Assembly (NCBI GenBank): GCA_019509785.1 | Contig: JAEKLQ010000022.1 | Span: 186,001 to 250,000, forward strand | Reading direction: 5' to 3' | Length of the DNA stretch: 64,000 nt | Source: Fibrobacterota bacterium | GTDB lineage: Bacteria > Fibrobacterota > Fibrobacteria > UBA11236 | Shown: in pieces, positions 1-7,866 of the stretch | How positions within the stretch are numbered: the first letter of the stretch is position 1 | Layout of the letters: every line of letters starts with the position of its first letter | Notes under the pieces: generated by a model | What the model saw: the letters and a program-made list of their open reading frames with translations, nothing else | Databases searched by the model: none | Told to the model about the DNA's origin: nothing | Program-made: the position numbers and the translations under genes

Positions 1-852
1 GGTGAGGCTCGCGACCGCGGCCTTCTGGGGTCCTTCGCCCCCGGCGACGTCCACGTGAGCGCTTAAATAGAGGTCCCGCCCGTTCATGGTCCAGACATGC
101 AAATCATGCACTCCCCGGACTTCCGGGGCGGCCAGCATGGCGCGGCGCACCTCCTCGATGGCGATCCCCTCCGGCGTGCCCTCTACCAGGATATGCCCGC
201 TGCGGCGCATGACGCCGATGCCGGCGAAGGCCATGGCGCCCGCGATAGCGAGGCTCAATACCGGATCGGCCCAGAGCCAGCCTTGGGCGAGGATGAGGAT
301 GGCGGCGGCCACGGCGGCCAGGGAAGCGGCCAGATCGCTGAGCACGTGCTTGAAGGCGCTTTCCTCGTTAAGCGTCTTTTCATGCCCGCCGCGATGCAGC
401 CACCATGCGACCACGATATTGACGATGAGGCCCAGGGTTGCCACGATGAGCATGGATCGGGCCGCGACGGGCTGCGGATGAGCCAGCCGCGCGATGGCCT
501 GCGCGGCGATCAGAACGGAGAGGAGCGCCAAGGTGAGACCGTTGCCGAAGGCGGCCAAGACCTCGAAGCGCTTGAAGCCGAAAGTCTTTTCGCGGGTGGC
601 GCGCCGCGCCCCGAGGGAAACCGCCAGGGCGGAAAGCCCCAAGGCCACGGCATCCGAAAGCATATGCACGCCGTCGGAAAGCAAGGCGAGCGAATGGAAG
701 AGGGAGCCGCAGGCGATTTCCACGCCCATGAAAGCGGTGATGATCCAGAAGCCGGTCAGCAATTTCCCGTAGGATGCATGTACCAGATGCAGGCCGGAAC
801 CTTCATGGTGGTGATCGTGATGATGGGGGTGATGGTGATGCGGCTGGGCCAT
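1..852 (-). CDS. Cation diffusion facilitator metal exporter (3' end cut by window edge)
   Basis: Inner-membrane exporter of divalent metals such as Zn, Fe or Co by proton antiport (CDF/ZitB-CzcD family). The start ATG is at 852 and the frame stays open to base 1, so about 284 residues are seen and the C-terminus is missing. The first 16 residues are a histidine cluster, a typical metal-binding tail. Hydrophobic segments follow, with SDGVHMLSD in the second, matching the family's D/H/D transport-site pattern. A cytoplasmic domain begins near VEGTPEGI and contains the usual VHDLHVW. It lies 90 bp downstream of the cytochrome lipoprotein gene on the same strand and may share its metal-responsive promoter at 2175-2222. 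The exported metal is not determined by sequence. Confidence 0.9.
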   Translation of the reverse strand, partial: MAQPHHHHPHHHDHHHEGSGLHLVHASYGKLLTGFWIITAFMGVEIACGSLFHSLALLSDGVHMLSDAVALGLSALAVSLGARRATREKTFGFKRFEVLAAFGNGLTLALLSVLIAAQAIARLAHPQPVAARSMLIVATLGLIVNIVVAWWLHRGGHEKTLNEESAFKHVLSDLAASLAAVAAAILILAQGWLWADPVLSLAIAGAMAFAGIGVMRRSGHILVEGTPEGIAIEEVRRAMLAAPEVRGVHDLHVWTMNGRDLYLSAHVDVAGGEGPQKAAVASLT

Positions 853-942
853 ATCCGTAATATACCCTATGGGCGGGACGGAAAACCGGATCGGAAGGGT
901 CTTGAAACGGGAGCCGCGGGCCTCGGGGACGAAGGCCCGGCC

Positions 943-1353
943 TCAGCCATGCGGCGCATGCGACGAATCCGCAGGGGCCGCCCCGGAATCGCCTCCGTGC
1001 ATGGAGGCAGACACCCCGACCAAGTACTGGGTTATGGCCCGCTGCTGATCGGGATTGAGTTTGGCGTTCTCCGACATGCGCTCCACCATTCCCGGCCAAT
1101 CCTGGGGATCGAGGAAGGCGGGATCCTTGAGGGAATGGCAAGCTCCGCAACGCCCGATATAGAGGCTGCGGCCAACCTTGAGGGCCTCCAGCGTAGTAAC
1201 TTGCCCGTTACGTCCCGCCAACTCCACTTCCTTGGCGGTGGGGTGGGGGATGCGCGAACTGCCGGCGCATCCCGCCAGCGAAAAAAGCGCGACGGCCACG
1301 GGGACGGCCGCGCGGAGCCGATCAGATATGGAAGGAGAAGAGCAACCTGGCAT
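943..1353 (-). CDS. Monoheme cytochrome c-like lipoprotein
   Basis: Small exported electron-transfer-like protein. It has a signal peptide ending in the lipobox LAGC and one heme-c motif, CGACH. A Met in VERM further on could be the distal ligand. I chose the ATG at 1353 because it gives a compact signal peptide; ATGs at 1371 and 1380 are also in frame, so the N-terminus is uncertain. The gene overlaps the end of the upstream outer-membrane protein gene (stop at 1322), which indicates co-transcription. It is probably anchored to the outer or inner membrane facing the periplasm. The redox partner is unknown. Confidence 0.75.
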   Translation of the reverse strand: MPGCSSPSISDRLRAAVPVAVALFSLAGCAGSSRIPHPTAKEVELAGRNGQVTTLEALKVGRSLYIGRCGACHSLKDPAFLDPQDWPGMVERMSENAKLNPDQQRAITQYLVGVSASMHGGDSGAAPADSSHAPHG

Positions 1354-2128
1354 TGACCTTTTCGCCGTCATCGAGCACAAGTATAGAACCGCCCGATTCC
1401 TTGGACAAGGCCGGCAATTGCGGAAGGACGGAAAGCGTCACCCACCAGGACTGGGTCGCGTAGGAGACCACGGGGCCGGCGTACAGGGCCGAGAACCGGT
1501 AGGCCAGGTCTTCTGCTTCCGCCTTCGCGATGGCGTTGTGGTTGCGGAGTTCCAGGCCGGCCATGAATCCCGGCTTGATCTCGTAGGTCGCGCCCAGGGA
1601 AAGGTCGGGGGCGATCTCTTCCAATTCCATCCCGCCGTCGGCTTTGGCCGCGTACTCGAATTCGGTGATGGCGTTGGCGGCGAACAGCCAATTCCCCGCC
1701 TTCTTGTCAAGGAGGATTTTAGGTTCGATCTCCATCCCCGCGGTCCCGTAGGACAATTCCGCGTACAGCCCCAGGCCCACGGGATCGGCCACCGGATCCA
1801 TCAACTTCCATTTCCATTCGTTGGAGATGCCCTGCCATTCGAAGGACGAGGACAAGGCGGTTCCGCCTTCGGTGACGTTGCTCCAGTTCAGGTAGAAAGA
1901 GGTCATCAGGCGTTCGGCCACGCCCACTTCGAATTCCAGGCGATGATCGAGGGCGGCGTAATAATCGTCGCGGCCGGCGCGCAAGGTGGTGGAGGTCTCG
2001 ATCTCCTTGGCTCCGGGGGCCAGGACGCCGGTTTCGTAGACGAATCCGAAGTGGCGTTCGTTGGCCAGCGCGGGAATGGCCGCCAAGGTTATGCCGAGCA
2101 GGGCGGGAATGCGAAAGCGGGAATGCAT
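1322..2128 (-). CDS. Outer-membrane beta-barrel-like protein
   Basis: 268 residues with a clear signal peptide (MHSRFRIPALLG..., cleavage after ALA). The mature part is rich in alternating polar/hydrophobic strands and aromatic residues and ends in an aromatic/hydrophobic pair (FHI), as outer-membrane barrels do. It resembles the DUF6662-type outer-membrane proteins, but I am not certain of the family. It is the first gene of a likely operon with the cytochrome lipoprotein and the CDF exporter. Its promoter region (2175-2222) carries the same operator/promoter arrangement as feoAB, so expression is probably tied to iron or another metal. Function otherwise unknown. Confidence 0.6.
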   Translation of the reverse strand: MHSRFRIPALLGITLAAIPALANERHFGFVYETGVLAPGAKEIETSTTLRAGRDDYYAALDHRLEFEVGVAERLMTSFYLNWSNVTEGGTALSSSFEWQGISNEWKWKLMDPVADPVGLGLYAELSYGTAGMEIEPKILLDKKAGNWLFAANAITEFEYAAKADGGMELEEIAPDLSLGATYEIKPGFMAGLELRNHNAIAKAEAEDLAYRFSALYAGPVVSYATQSWWVTLSVLPQLPALSKESGGSILVLDDGEKVNARLLFSFHI

Positions 2129-2174
2129 GGGTTTCCTTTCAACGGGGATATTTCATCCTAGATATGCTGAACTA

Positions 2175-2222
2175 AGGATAATGCCGGTTGAGAATAAGAT
2201 CAAGACTAAGTCTCAATCTTAT
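2175..2222 (-). promoter_or_regulatory. Promoter with palindromic operator, twin of the feoA promoter
   Basis: Read on the minus strand: operator TTGAGACTTAGTCTTGAT, whose right end forms a -35 TTGATC (2198-2203), then a 17-bp spacer and a -10 TATCCT (2175-2180) followed by TAGTTCAG. The feoA promoter at 21158-21205 has the same order, the same spacing and nearly the same operator. The operator sits on the -35, a position suited to repression. An iron- or manganese-type regulator (Fur, DtxR or MntR family) is the likely reader; this is inferred from feoAB. Confidence 0.65.
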
Positions 2223-2307
2223 TTTTGTCAAAAGGACAATACCCGCAAGCCGGTCCCCGGATCCAGGCCTGGCGCCAGGTCTTCGCGGGGGCGCCTGGGG
2301 CCGGCGG

Positions 2308-2682
2308 TCAGTCGGAGAAGGCTTCCCGGACGGGCGGCGGGGTTCCTTCCGTGAACTCCTGGACTTCCACCAGGTTTCCATCGGGATCTTCCATCCGGAT
2401 CACCTTCATCCCCAAATGCGAAGGCATGGGGCCGGAGTAGGATATTCCCTTGCCCTTAATCGAAGCGATGAACTCGGCCAGGTTATCGACCACGAAACCT
2501 AGCCGGATCTTTCCGGGAAGGTGGATCGAAGTGTCCAGGTCCATCCCCGGCCAGCCGGGATCGAATACGTTGAGCCCCGCTTCGTGGTGGTTCAAATGCA
2601 GTCCCAGCGCCTCTTGATAGAAACGGCGGCTCTCCGGGATTTTCCCGCTGGGCAATTCGATTTCATGCAAGCGGATTTTCAC
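2308..2682 (-). CDS. VOC-family (glyoxalase/bleomycin-resistance fold) protein
   Basis: 124 residues, one vicinal-oxygen-chelate domain. It shows the beta-alpha-beta-beta-beta pattern with SRRFYQEALGL at residues 18-28 and the closing MEDPDGNLVEVQEF strand, where the final Glu is a usual metal ligand. Such single-domain proteins act as dimers in dioxygenase, lyase or drug-binding roles. The substrate cannot be read from the sequence. It follows the N-formylglutamate amidohydrolase gene with a gap of about 60 bp on the same strand. Confidence 0.8.
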   Translation of the reverse strand: MKIRLHEIELPSGKIPESRRFYQEALGLHLNHHEAGLNVFDPGWPGMDLDTSIHLPGKIRLGFVVDNLAEFIASIKGKGISYSGPMPSHLGMKVIRMEDPDGNLVEVQEFTEGTPPPVREAFSD

Positions 2683-2745
2683 AGCGGGTCCTTTCGTATG
2701 GGGTCGCGGGCCGGTTCGGACGGTAGTCCCGGGGTCGGAGCGTGA

Positions 2746-3552
2746 TCAGGGTAGCGATTCCGCCACCCAAGCGGCGAGCCGCTGGACGGCCTTGGACAAG
2801 GCCTCGATGCGGCCCGGCAGCGGGCGCAAGGACTCTTCGTCCAGGTAGAGGGCGCGGTTCACTTCGATCATGACGCCGGGCACGGAAAAGGGCGCGGCGG
2901 AATAACGGCGTAGGACGTGGCCGCCGTCGAAGGGCGAATTGAGGGCGGGCGCCTCCAATCCGCTTGCGGCGATCACGTCGCGCAAGGATTCGGCCATATG
3001 ATCGCGGATGCCGCGGGCCATAGGTCCCGGGCAGGAAAGCGGCCCAGCGGCGGGATCGCCGTCGGCATCGCCGAAATTCCCGATGCACAGGGCCGGCCGC
3101 GGGTCGCCTTCATCGGGGCCGATGGCCGGCCCGCGTGCGGTCATGGAATGGCCGTCGATGAAAAAGCGGATTGATCCCGAAGCCAGGACGCGCGCCAGGG
3201 CGGTATGGAAAGGATCGTAATACTGCGTCAGGCGGGCTTCGCGCTCTTCCGGGGTCACCACGTAACGGGTGGGGAAGAAGGGCCTCCGCTCGAAATCGGT
3301 GAGCTTGATGACTCCGTTCTCGCCGCCCTCGCTACGGGCCCGGTTGGGATCGGCCACGAAGCGCGAGGCCGCCGCGTTCACCGTCGCGGCCGCGTCGGGT
3401 ACGTCGAAGATCAAGTCGGTGAAGGGATCGCCTTCTTTAAATAGGCGCCGCTCCAAGGCCGACCGTTCCTCGCCCGTGCGCAGCATGCGCGCCAGGAGCC
3501 AGTGGGGAACGTGCGCGGAGGAATGCGGAGTGGAGATGAGGATGGGCAGCAT
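2746..3552 (-). CDS. N-formylglutamate amidohydrolase family protein
   Basis: 268 residues, full length for the N-formylglutamate amidohydrolase (HutG-like) family, zinc-dependent hydrolases acting on N-formylglutamate or related N-acyl amino acids. Visible motifs are STPHSSAHVP near the N-terminus, DGHSM in the middle and MIEVNRALYLDE near the C-terminus, all typical of the family. No other histidine-degradation genes are nearby, so the physiological substrate is open. The gene starts 20 bp after the end of dacB, so the two may be co-transcribed. Confidence 0.85.
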   Translation of the reverse strand: MLPILISTPHSSAHVPHWLLARMLRTGEERSALERRLFKEGDPFTDLIFDVPDAAATVNAAASRFVADPNRARSEGGENGVIKLTDFERRPFFPTRYVVTPEEREARLTQYYDPFHTALARVLASGSIRFFIDGHSMTARGPAIGPDEGDPRPALCIGNFGDADGDPAAGPLSCPGPMARGIRDHMAESLRDVIAASGLEAPALNSPFDGGHVLRRYSAAPFSVPGVMIEVNRALYLDEESLRPLPGRIEALSKAVQRLAAWVAESLP

Positions 3553-3572
3553 GATCGCTCTCTCTTATGCGT

Positions 3573-5126
3573 CTAATGCGAATCGGCCCAAGCGCGGAGC
3601 AAAGGCGCGAAGTATTTTTGCGGATCCCCGTTGCGGGGCTCGAAATTGTTGGCGGCGATGGCGAACACCAGCCATTTCCCCGACTTTCCGCGCAGGAATC
3701 CGGCCAAGGCGCTCACGCCCTCCAGGGTTCCCGTCTTCGCGTACAGCCGGCCTTCCCAACCCGGCCCGAAACGATCCAGCTTCCCTTCCGATCCCGGCGC
3801 GCCCAGCAAGGTGGCCTGGAATTGGGGAAGCTTCGCATCCCTATAGGCGTATGCCAACAGGCGCGCCGTCATGGCGGGGGCGATCCAATCGTAGCGGGAC
3901 AAGCCGTTGCCGTCCTTGAGATGGATCAGCTTGCGATCGAAGCCATGGCCGTCCAGCCACCCGTAAACCGCCTCCAGGCCCCCGCGCCAATCCGCCGCGT
4001 GCCCGGTCCCCTTGCCGATCAGGGCCAAGGTCTGCGCCGCCCAGTTGTTGTCGCTGCGTTGATTCACGATGCGCAACAGTTCCCGCAAGGGAGGGGAAAC
4101 CACGCTGGTCCCCGCGATGGCCTGGGCCCCGGCGACGGGGGCATGATTGGGCAAGGCCAAGGGATCGCCGCATGCCGAGCCTTTGCCCGTCACTTCGATC
4201 CCCTTCGCGATCAGGAAGTCCTGGAACTCGCGGGCGCAGGTCCAGGCCGGATTGGGAAGGCTGCCTTTGAGGGCGAAGGCCATGCGCCCGGCCGGATAGC
4301 TGCCGCGCAAGGTCCTGACCGGGCTCGGGAATCCGCCCAGGAAATAGGCCGAATCGCGCGAGTCGGCCGGGCCGGTGACCAGGCGGTTGTCGAAGCGCGC
4401 GATGCCCGTATGCGCGGGAAGCGTGCTCCGCAAGGCTACGGGCTTTCCCGGGACCGAGGCGCCCGAGAACTCGGCGGTGAAAAGGTTGTCGTTGAAGCAT
4501 AGGCCCGAAACGATGCCCGCGTAATAGTTGCCCGCGTCTTCCCACAGCTCCGCGGGATGCGGCCCCTCTTCTTCCAGGAACGACCCGTCCCCGACCACGC
4601 AGCCGTCCACGCGTTTGACGCCTTCGCGCTTGAGGGCTTCGGCCCAAGCGCCGAACACCGCGGCCGCCGTCCGTTCGGGGCCGCCTTGCGCCCCGGCGAA
4701 GGAAGGATCGCCGCCGCCCTTGATCAGCAGATCGCCTTTCAACGTCCCGTCCGCGATCACCCCTGTGCGCTGTAGCTCGGTAGCGTAAGTGCGATCAGCG
4801 CCTAGCAGTTCCAGGGCGATCCAGGTCGTGAACAGTTTCTGCGTGGAACCCGGGGTGAAGTTGCGATAGCAATCGCGGCAGGCCAGCAGCTCGCCTTCCG
4901 GTGCGGCCGGGTCGGCCAGTACGTAGCCTAGCTGCGCTTCCTTGGGGAAATAAAATCCGCCGGCCCGGGAAGGCGCTGCCTTGGGGGCGGGTACCGCCGC
5001 GGCCGCGGGCACGCCGACCGGAGAGCGGGGGATGGAAGCCGATTTCGCCTCGGCCCGGATCCAGGAACCGGCCAGGGTAACGCCCAGAGCGAAAGCGATC
5101 AGCCTATGCGCGCCCGTCCCGATCAT
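3573..5126 (-). CDS. dacB: D-alanyl-D-alanine carboxypeptidase/endopeptidase (PBP4 type)
   Basis: Periplasmic penicillin-binding protein that trims peptidoglycan stem peptides or cuts cross-links (peptidase family S13). The ATG at 5126 gives a 517-residue protein with a signal peptide; an upstream in-frame extension lacks one. The three active-site motifs are present in order: STQK (Ser94, Lys97), SDN (358-360) and KTG (464-466). A large insertion between the first two motifs is normal for PBP4. The start lies about 100 bp after the SRPBCC gene, and the amidohydrolase gene follows by 20 bp. Confidence 0.92.
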   Translation of the reverse strand: MIGTGAHRLIAFALGVTLAGSWIRAEAKSASIPRSPVGVPAAAAVPAPKAAPSRAGGFYFPKEAQLGYVLADPAAPEGELLACRDCYRNFTPGSTQKLFTTWIALELLGADRTYATELQRTGVIADGTLKGDLLIKGGGDPSFAGAQGGPERTAAAVFGAWAEALKREGVKRVDGCVVGDGSFLEEEGPHPAELWEDAGNYYAGIVSGLCFNDNLFTAEFSGASVPGKPVALRSTLPAHTGIARFDNRLVTGPADSRDSAYFLGGFPSPVRTLRGSYPAGRMAFALKGSLPNPAWTCAREFQDFLIAKGIEVTGKGSACGDPLALPNHAPVAGAQAIAGTSVVSPPLRELLRIVNQRSDNNWAAQTLALIGKGTGHAADWRGGLEAVYGWLDGHGFDRKLIHLKDGNGLSRYDWIAPAMTARLLAYAYRDAKLPQFQATLLGAPGSEGKLDRFGPGWEGRLYAKTGTLEGVSALAGFLRGKSGKWLVFAIAANNFEPRNGDPQKYFAPLLRAWADSH

Positions 5127-5226
5127 CGCACTTAAGTGTCGTAAAATCCCGGGCAATTGCCCAGCTCCATGGTGAGCCGGGGCGTCCCGGGATGGCGCGG
5201 CGGATCGGCGGCGTGGGATCCGTTCC

Positions 5227-5625
5227 TTACAAGACCGTCGCGAGATGGGCGACCACCTTCGGCCAGCCGGCGCCCATTCCCTCGAAGGCCATGCGCCCCA
5301 TGGGGGAGTCCATATCGAAGCCTTCATGGATCAACTTAAGGCGGGTGCCCGCGCCTTCCGCCGCGAGGCGCCAGGTGATAAAGGTATTCAGGGTGCCGAT
5401 CCCGAACTTGTATTTCAACAGCCGATCCGGTTCTACCTGGACCACCTCGCAGGGCTGCTTGCCCCATTGGCCCATGTCCAGATCGAAACGATGGCCCACC
5501 ACGGGACGCACGTCCCCGGCGGCCCACCAACGGGCATGCAGGGCCGGATCGGTCAGCGCCTTCCATACGGACGCGGGCGGATGGGAAAACAGATGTTCGA
5601 CTTCGATGATCGCGGGCTTGTTCAT
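5227..5625 (-). CDS. SRPBCC/AHSA1-domain protein
   Basis: 132 residues forming one START-like ligand-binding domain of the activator-of-Hsp90 homology type. It carries the usual VWKALTDPALHARWW near the N-terminus and a C-terminal helix GWPKVVAHL. Its ATG overlaps the ArsR stop codon as ATGA (5622-5625), so the two are translationally coupled. ArsR plus SRPBCC pairs are a common bacterial arrangement, usually with the regulator controlling the pair. The ligand is unknown. Confidence 0.85.
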   Translation of the reverse strand: MNKPAIIEVEHLFSHPPASVWKALTDPALHARWWAAGDVRPVVGHRFDLDMGQWGKQPCEVVQVEPDRLLKYKFGIGTLNTFITWRLAAEGAGTRLKLIHEGFDMDSPMGRMAFEGMGAGWPKVVAHLATVL

Positions 5626-5939
5626 TTCTTCGCCTCCATGTCCAGCAGCGTCTCCAGCGCGGACATCCTTTGTTTCCAATACTTGTGGAAGGCCTCCATC
5701 CAGGCGTCGATCTCGTGCAACGGTCGGGGATCCAGATGGTAATACCGCTCCCGTCCCCGGGGCTCTTCGCGGATCAGGCGCGCCTTGCGCAGCACCTGCA
5801 AATGCTCCGAGACGGCCGGGCGCCCGATGGCGAATCCCTTGGCCAAGCCGGAAACGGCCTGCGGACCGCGCCGTAGGCGCATGAGGATTTCGCGGCGAAC
5901 CGGGTTCGCGAGGGCGGAGAAGACGTCGACTTCGGCCAT
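5622..5939 (-). CDS. ArsR-family winged-helix regulator
   Basis: 105 residues from the ATG at 5939. The winged helix is clear: ALANPVRREILMRL near the start and the recognition-helix region RPAVSEHLQVLRKA, followed by the wing REEPRGRERYYHLDP. No cysteine metal site (such as ELCVCDL) is visible, so this is probably the non-metal subgroup that pairs with SRPBCC proteins. There is no Shine-Dalgarno sequence before the ATG, and the predicted -10 ends only 6 bases upstream, so the message may be leaderless. It probably represses its own operon through the repeats at 5952-5987. Confidence 0.9.
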   Translation of the reverse strand: MAEVDVFSALANPVRREILMRLRRGPQAVSGLAKGFAIGRPAVSEHLQVLRKARLIREEPRGRERYYHLDPRPLHEIDAWMEAFHKYWKQRMSALETLLDMEAKK

Positions 5940-5945
5940 AAGGGA

Positions 5946-5987
5946 ATAATACATCGGAAATATCCGACGCGTCAACTATTTCCGACG
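5946..5987 (-). promoter_or_regulatory. Predicted arsR promoter with repeated operator halves
   Basis: On the minus strand: -35 TTGACG (5970-5975), an 18-bp spacer, -10 TATTAT (5946-5951). The element GCGTCGGAAATA lies just upstream of the -35 and GTCGGATATTTCCGA, which contains the inverted repeat CGGATATTTCCG, fills the spacer. The repetition of CGGAAAT/ATTTCCG around the promoter suggests an autoregulatory ArsR site. Confidence 0.5.
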
Positions 5988-6013
5988 CATTGAAAGGGGC
6001 GGTTTGTCGGCGC

Positions 6014-6457
6014 TTAATTGTTGAGGATGAGGACGGCGAGCAAGAGGCCTAGGGCGAAGAGGGCGCCGAAAGCGGCGAAGAAGTCCGGGCGGCCCTGACC
6101 GCGTTCCTCGCCCCGGTCCTTTTCCTTGCGGCCGACCCAAGCCGTCTTGGATCCCGGCAAGGAATCGCGCGGGACGTTCCGGACCGTGGCCACGCTGTCC
6201 TTGGGGAATTTCCGGAAGGAATAATCCAGCATCACCGCGAAAAGGGTATCGTCCTCTTCCTGCAGCTTCCGGATCTCGAATTCCGATCCGCCCTTGGTAT
6301 CGATGACCAGGGCCCGCTTCAGGTCCGGCGCGGACAGGTCCCCGTATTCGCCGGAAAGCGGTAGGGGCGGGCGGTGCGAAGCGCAACCCGAAAGGACCAC
6401 CGCCGCCGCGAGCAAGGCGGAACCCATCCAAAGGCGAAGCGAAGTTTCCACGTGCAT
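6014..6457 (-). CDS. Small lipoprotein with C-terminal membrane segment
   Basis: 147 residues from ATG 6457; an in-frame ATG at 6487 adds ten residues before the signal peptide. The lipobox is VLSGC. The middle holds a domain around LSGEYGDLS...RALVIDTKGGSEFEIRK...DDTLFAVMLDY, and the last 20 residues are a hydrophobic helix ending ILNN. The gene at 20111-20524 encodes the same plan with recognisable similarity, so this is a small paralogous family. The helix after a charged linker suggests that both ends touch a membrane. No named family recognised. Confidence 0.65.
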   Translation of the reverse strand: MHVETSLRLWMGSALLAAAVVLSGCASHRPPLPLSGEYGDLSAPDLKRALVIDTKGGSEFEIRKLQEEDDTLFAVMLDYSFRKFPKDSVATVRNVPRDSLPGSKTAWVGRKEKDRGEERGQGRPDFFAAFGALFALGLLLAVLILNN

Positions 6458-6587
6458 GATCCCCGGGCAAAAGGGCCGTATCCCCAAAGATACCTGATTC
6501 GAGGGGCCAAGTCAGCTTGCAAATGCCCGATTCACCGACCAGGGCGCGTTCCGCTTGGAATCCCGAGGTCGCGACGCGTTCCGCATT

Positions 6588-6996
6588 TCATGTTCTCACG
6601 CAAATCGTTTTCGCGATCCGATCATGGATGGCCCTTCGTTTCGGGCTGAACAAGGCCGTGAGGATTTCGGCCCAGGACCAGAGGCCGTCGACGGCTCCGG
6701 AATAATCCCTGGGGATGGAATTGGAATGCCAGTAGTAGAGCAGTTCCCCGGCGGTGATGAAAAGGACCCCCAAGGGTACCATGTCCCGAAGCACCGCTTG
6801 GAGAAGGCTTATCCGGCCTTCGCTCGCGTAGTCCACGACCTTGACGCCCGTGGCCATTTTCCCGAAGGTCGCCCCGAAGCGCCAGTGGAAGACGTTGGGC
6901 GTACTTTTCCTGGTCGATGGAAAGCGCGATCGACTTCAGGTTCTCGCTGCTATATCCGGCTATCCTGTTCGCGTATTCTTCGATGGATTCTTCCAT
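6588..6996 (-). pseudogene. Frameshifted and internally deleted RDD-family membrane protein
   Basis: Two reading frames share one gene remnant. The first, from ATG 6996, encodes a short helical start ending DQEKY, a motif that often precedes RDD domains. About 100 bp later the sequence continues in another frame as NVFHWRFGATFGKMATGVKVVD, the middle of an RDD domain, then transmembrane segments to the stop at 6588. The first RDD helix pair expected between these parts is absent. The gene therefore carries both a deletion and a frameshift, or an assembly error. RDD proteins are small inner-membrane proteins, some being ion exchangers. Confidence 0.55.
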
Positions 6997-7020
6997 TCCT
7001 ATTTCCCCTCTTTCCCCGGC

Positions 7021-7866
7021 TCAAGGCGCCGCGAACGGATCCACCGAGTCCGCCAGGGCGGCGACCCTCTCCTTGTCGGCGGCGCGGTTCTTCTCGCGCG
7101 CCATACGCCGGGCTTCGCGCATCCCGCCCAGGTAATAACGCTGGAAGAAAAAGGCGCCGATGATGCCGAAGTCCACGGCCGCGGTGGCGCGCGCCTTGCG
7201 ATTGGCCCCCGTAAAGACGCGGTATCCGCTCCAGGCCGACAACGACCCGAAGGCGAGGCTGGTGAGGAGATGGCTCAGGGCCGCCTTGGGTTCGCCCACG
7301 TAAAGCAGGCCCGCCCCCGGGAGGAAGGATAGGCGCCAGGCCAGGCCCGGATCGAAGCGGCCCGGGGGTAACCTATAGGTTACGGGGGCGGGCCGGGCGT
7401 AGGGCGTGAGGGATAGCCCGCCCCAAGCCGCCGGCGCGTATGCCGCCACCGCGGCCGAATCCGCGCCGCCGCGGGATATCCCATGGTCGAAGGCGGCGAA
7501 GGCGCCGCCGAAATCACCGCGGGCCAGGGCCGAGGCGATCTCCCCGCGGGCGGCGGCCGGGGAAGCCTCGCAGAATTCCTGCGCCATGTCGAATCCATGC
7601 CGGCCGGCGTCCTCGCGATCGGATTCCCAATCCAGGCAGGCGCGACGGAAGGCGTAAGCGCAATGCGACAAAGCGGCTTCGGACAAGGCGCGTTCCAGCC
7701 CAATCCGCTGGGCAAGATATTCCGGATCGGTCAGGAGGGAGGAACCGCGCGCGCCGCAATGGGGGCTTCCCTCTTCGCCCCACCCGGCAGAGAGAAGCGT
7801 CGCGGAGATCAGGAACGCCAGCCTCCATGCGGGCCGCGTGGCGAATCCCGATTTCAGGGGAACCAT
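7021..7866 (-). CDS. Exported protein with C-terminal membrane helices, unknown function
   Basis: 281 residues from ATG 7866, which overlaps the end of the upstream gene (stop 7854). It has an N-terminal signal-like segment, a helical cysteine-containing middle part, then a PGAG-containing membrane region (LSFLPGAGLLYVGEP near residue 178) and a further hydrophobic stretch. The neighbouring gene has a matching segment, LSLFPGAGYAYAGR, so the two share a DUF5683-like membrane module. Third gene of the YidD operon. Role unknown; the envelope location is inferred from the signal and helices. Confidence 0.65.
   Translation of the reverse strand: MVPLKSGFATRPAWRLAFLISATLLSAGWGEEGSPHCGARGSSLLTDPEYLAQRIGLERALSEAALSHCAYAFRRACLDWESDREDAGRHGFDMAQEFCEASPAAARGEIASALARGDFGGAFAAFDHGISRGGADSAAVAAYAPAAWGGLSLTPYARPAPVTYRLPPGRFDPGLAWRLSFLPGAGLLYVGEPKAALSHLLTSLAFGSLSAWSGYRVFTGANRKARATAAVDFGIIGAFFFQRYYLGGMREARRMAREKNRAADKERVAALADSVDPFAAP

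Noticed and set aside
97-1356. Long forward open frame of 419 codons
   Set aside because: It runs antisense to the CDF exporter and cytochrome genes, whose motifs are clear. GC-rich DNA often gives such open antisense frames.
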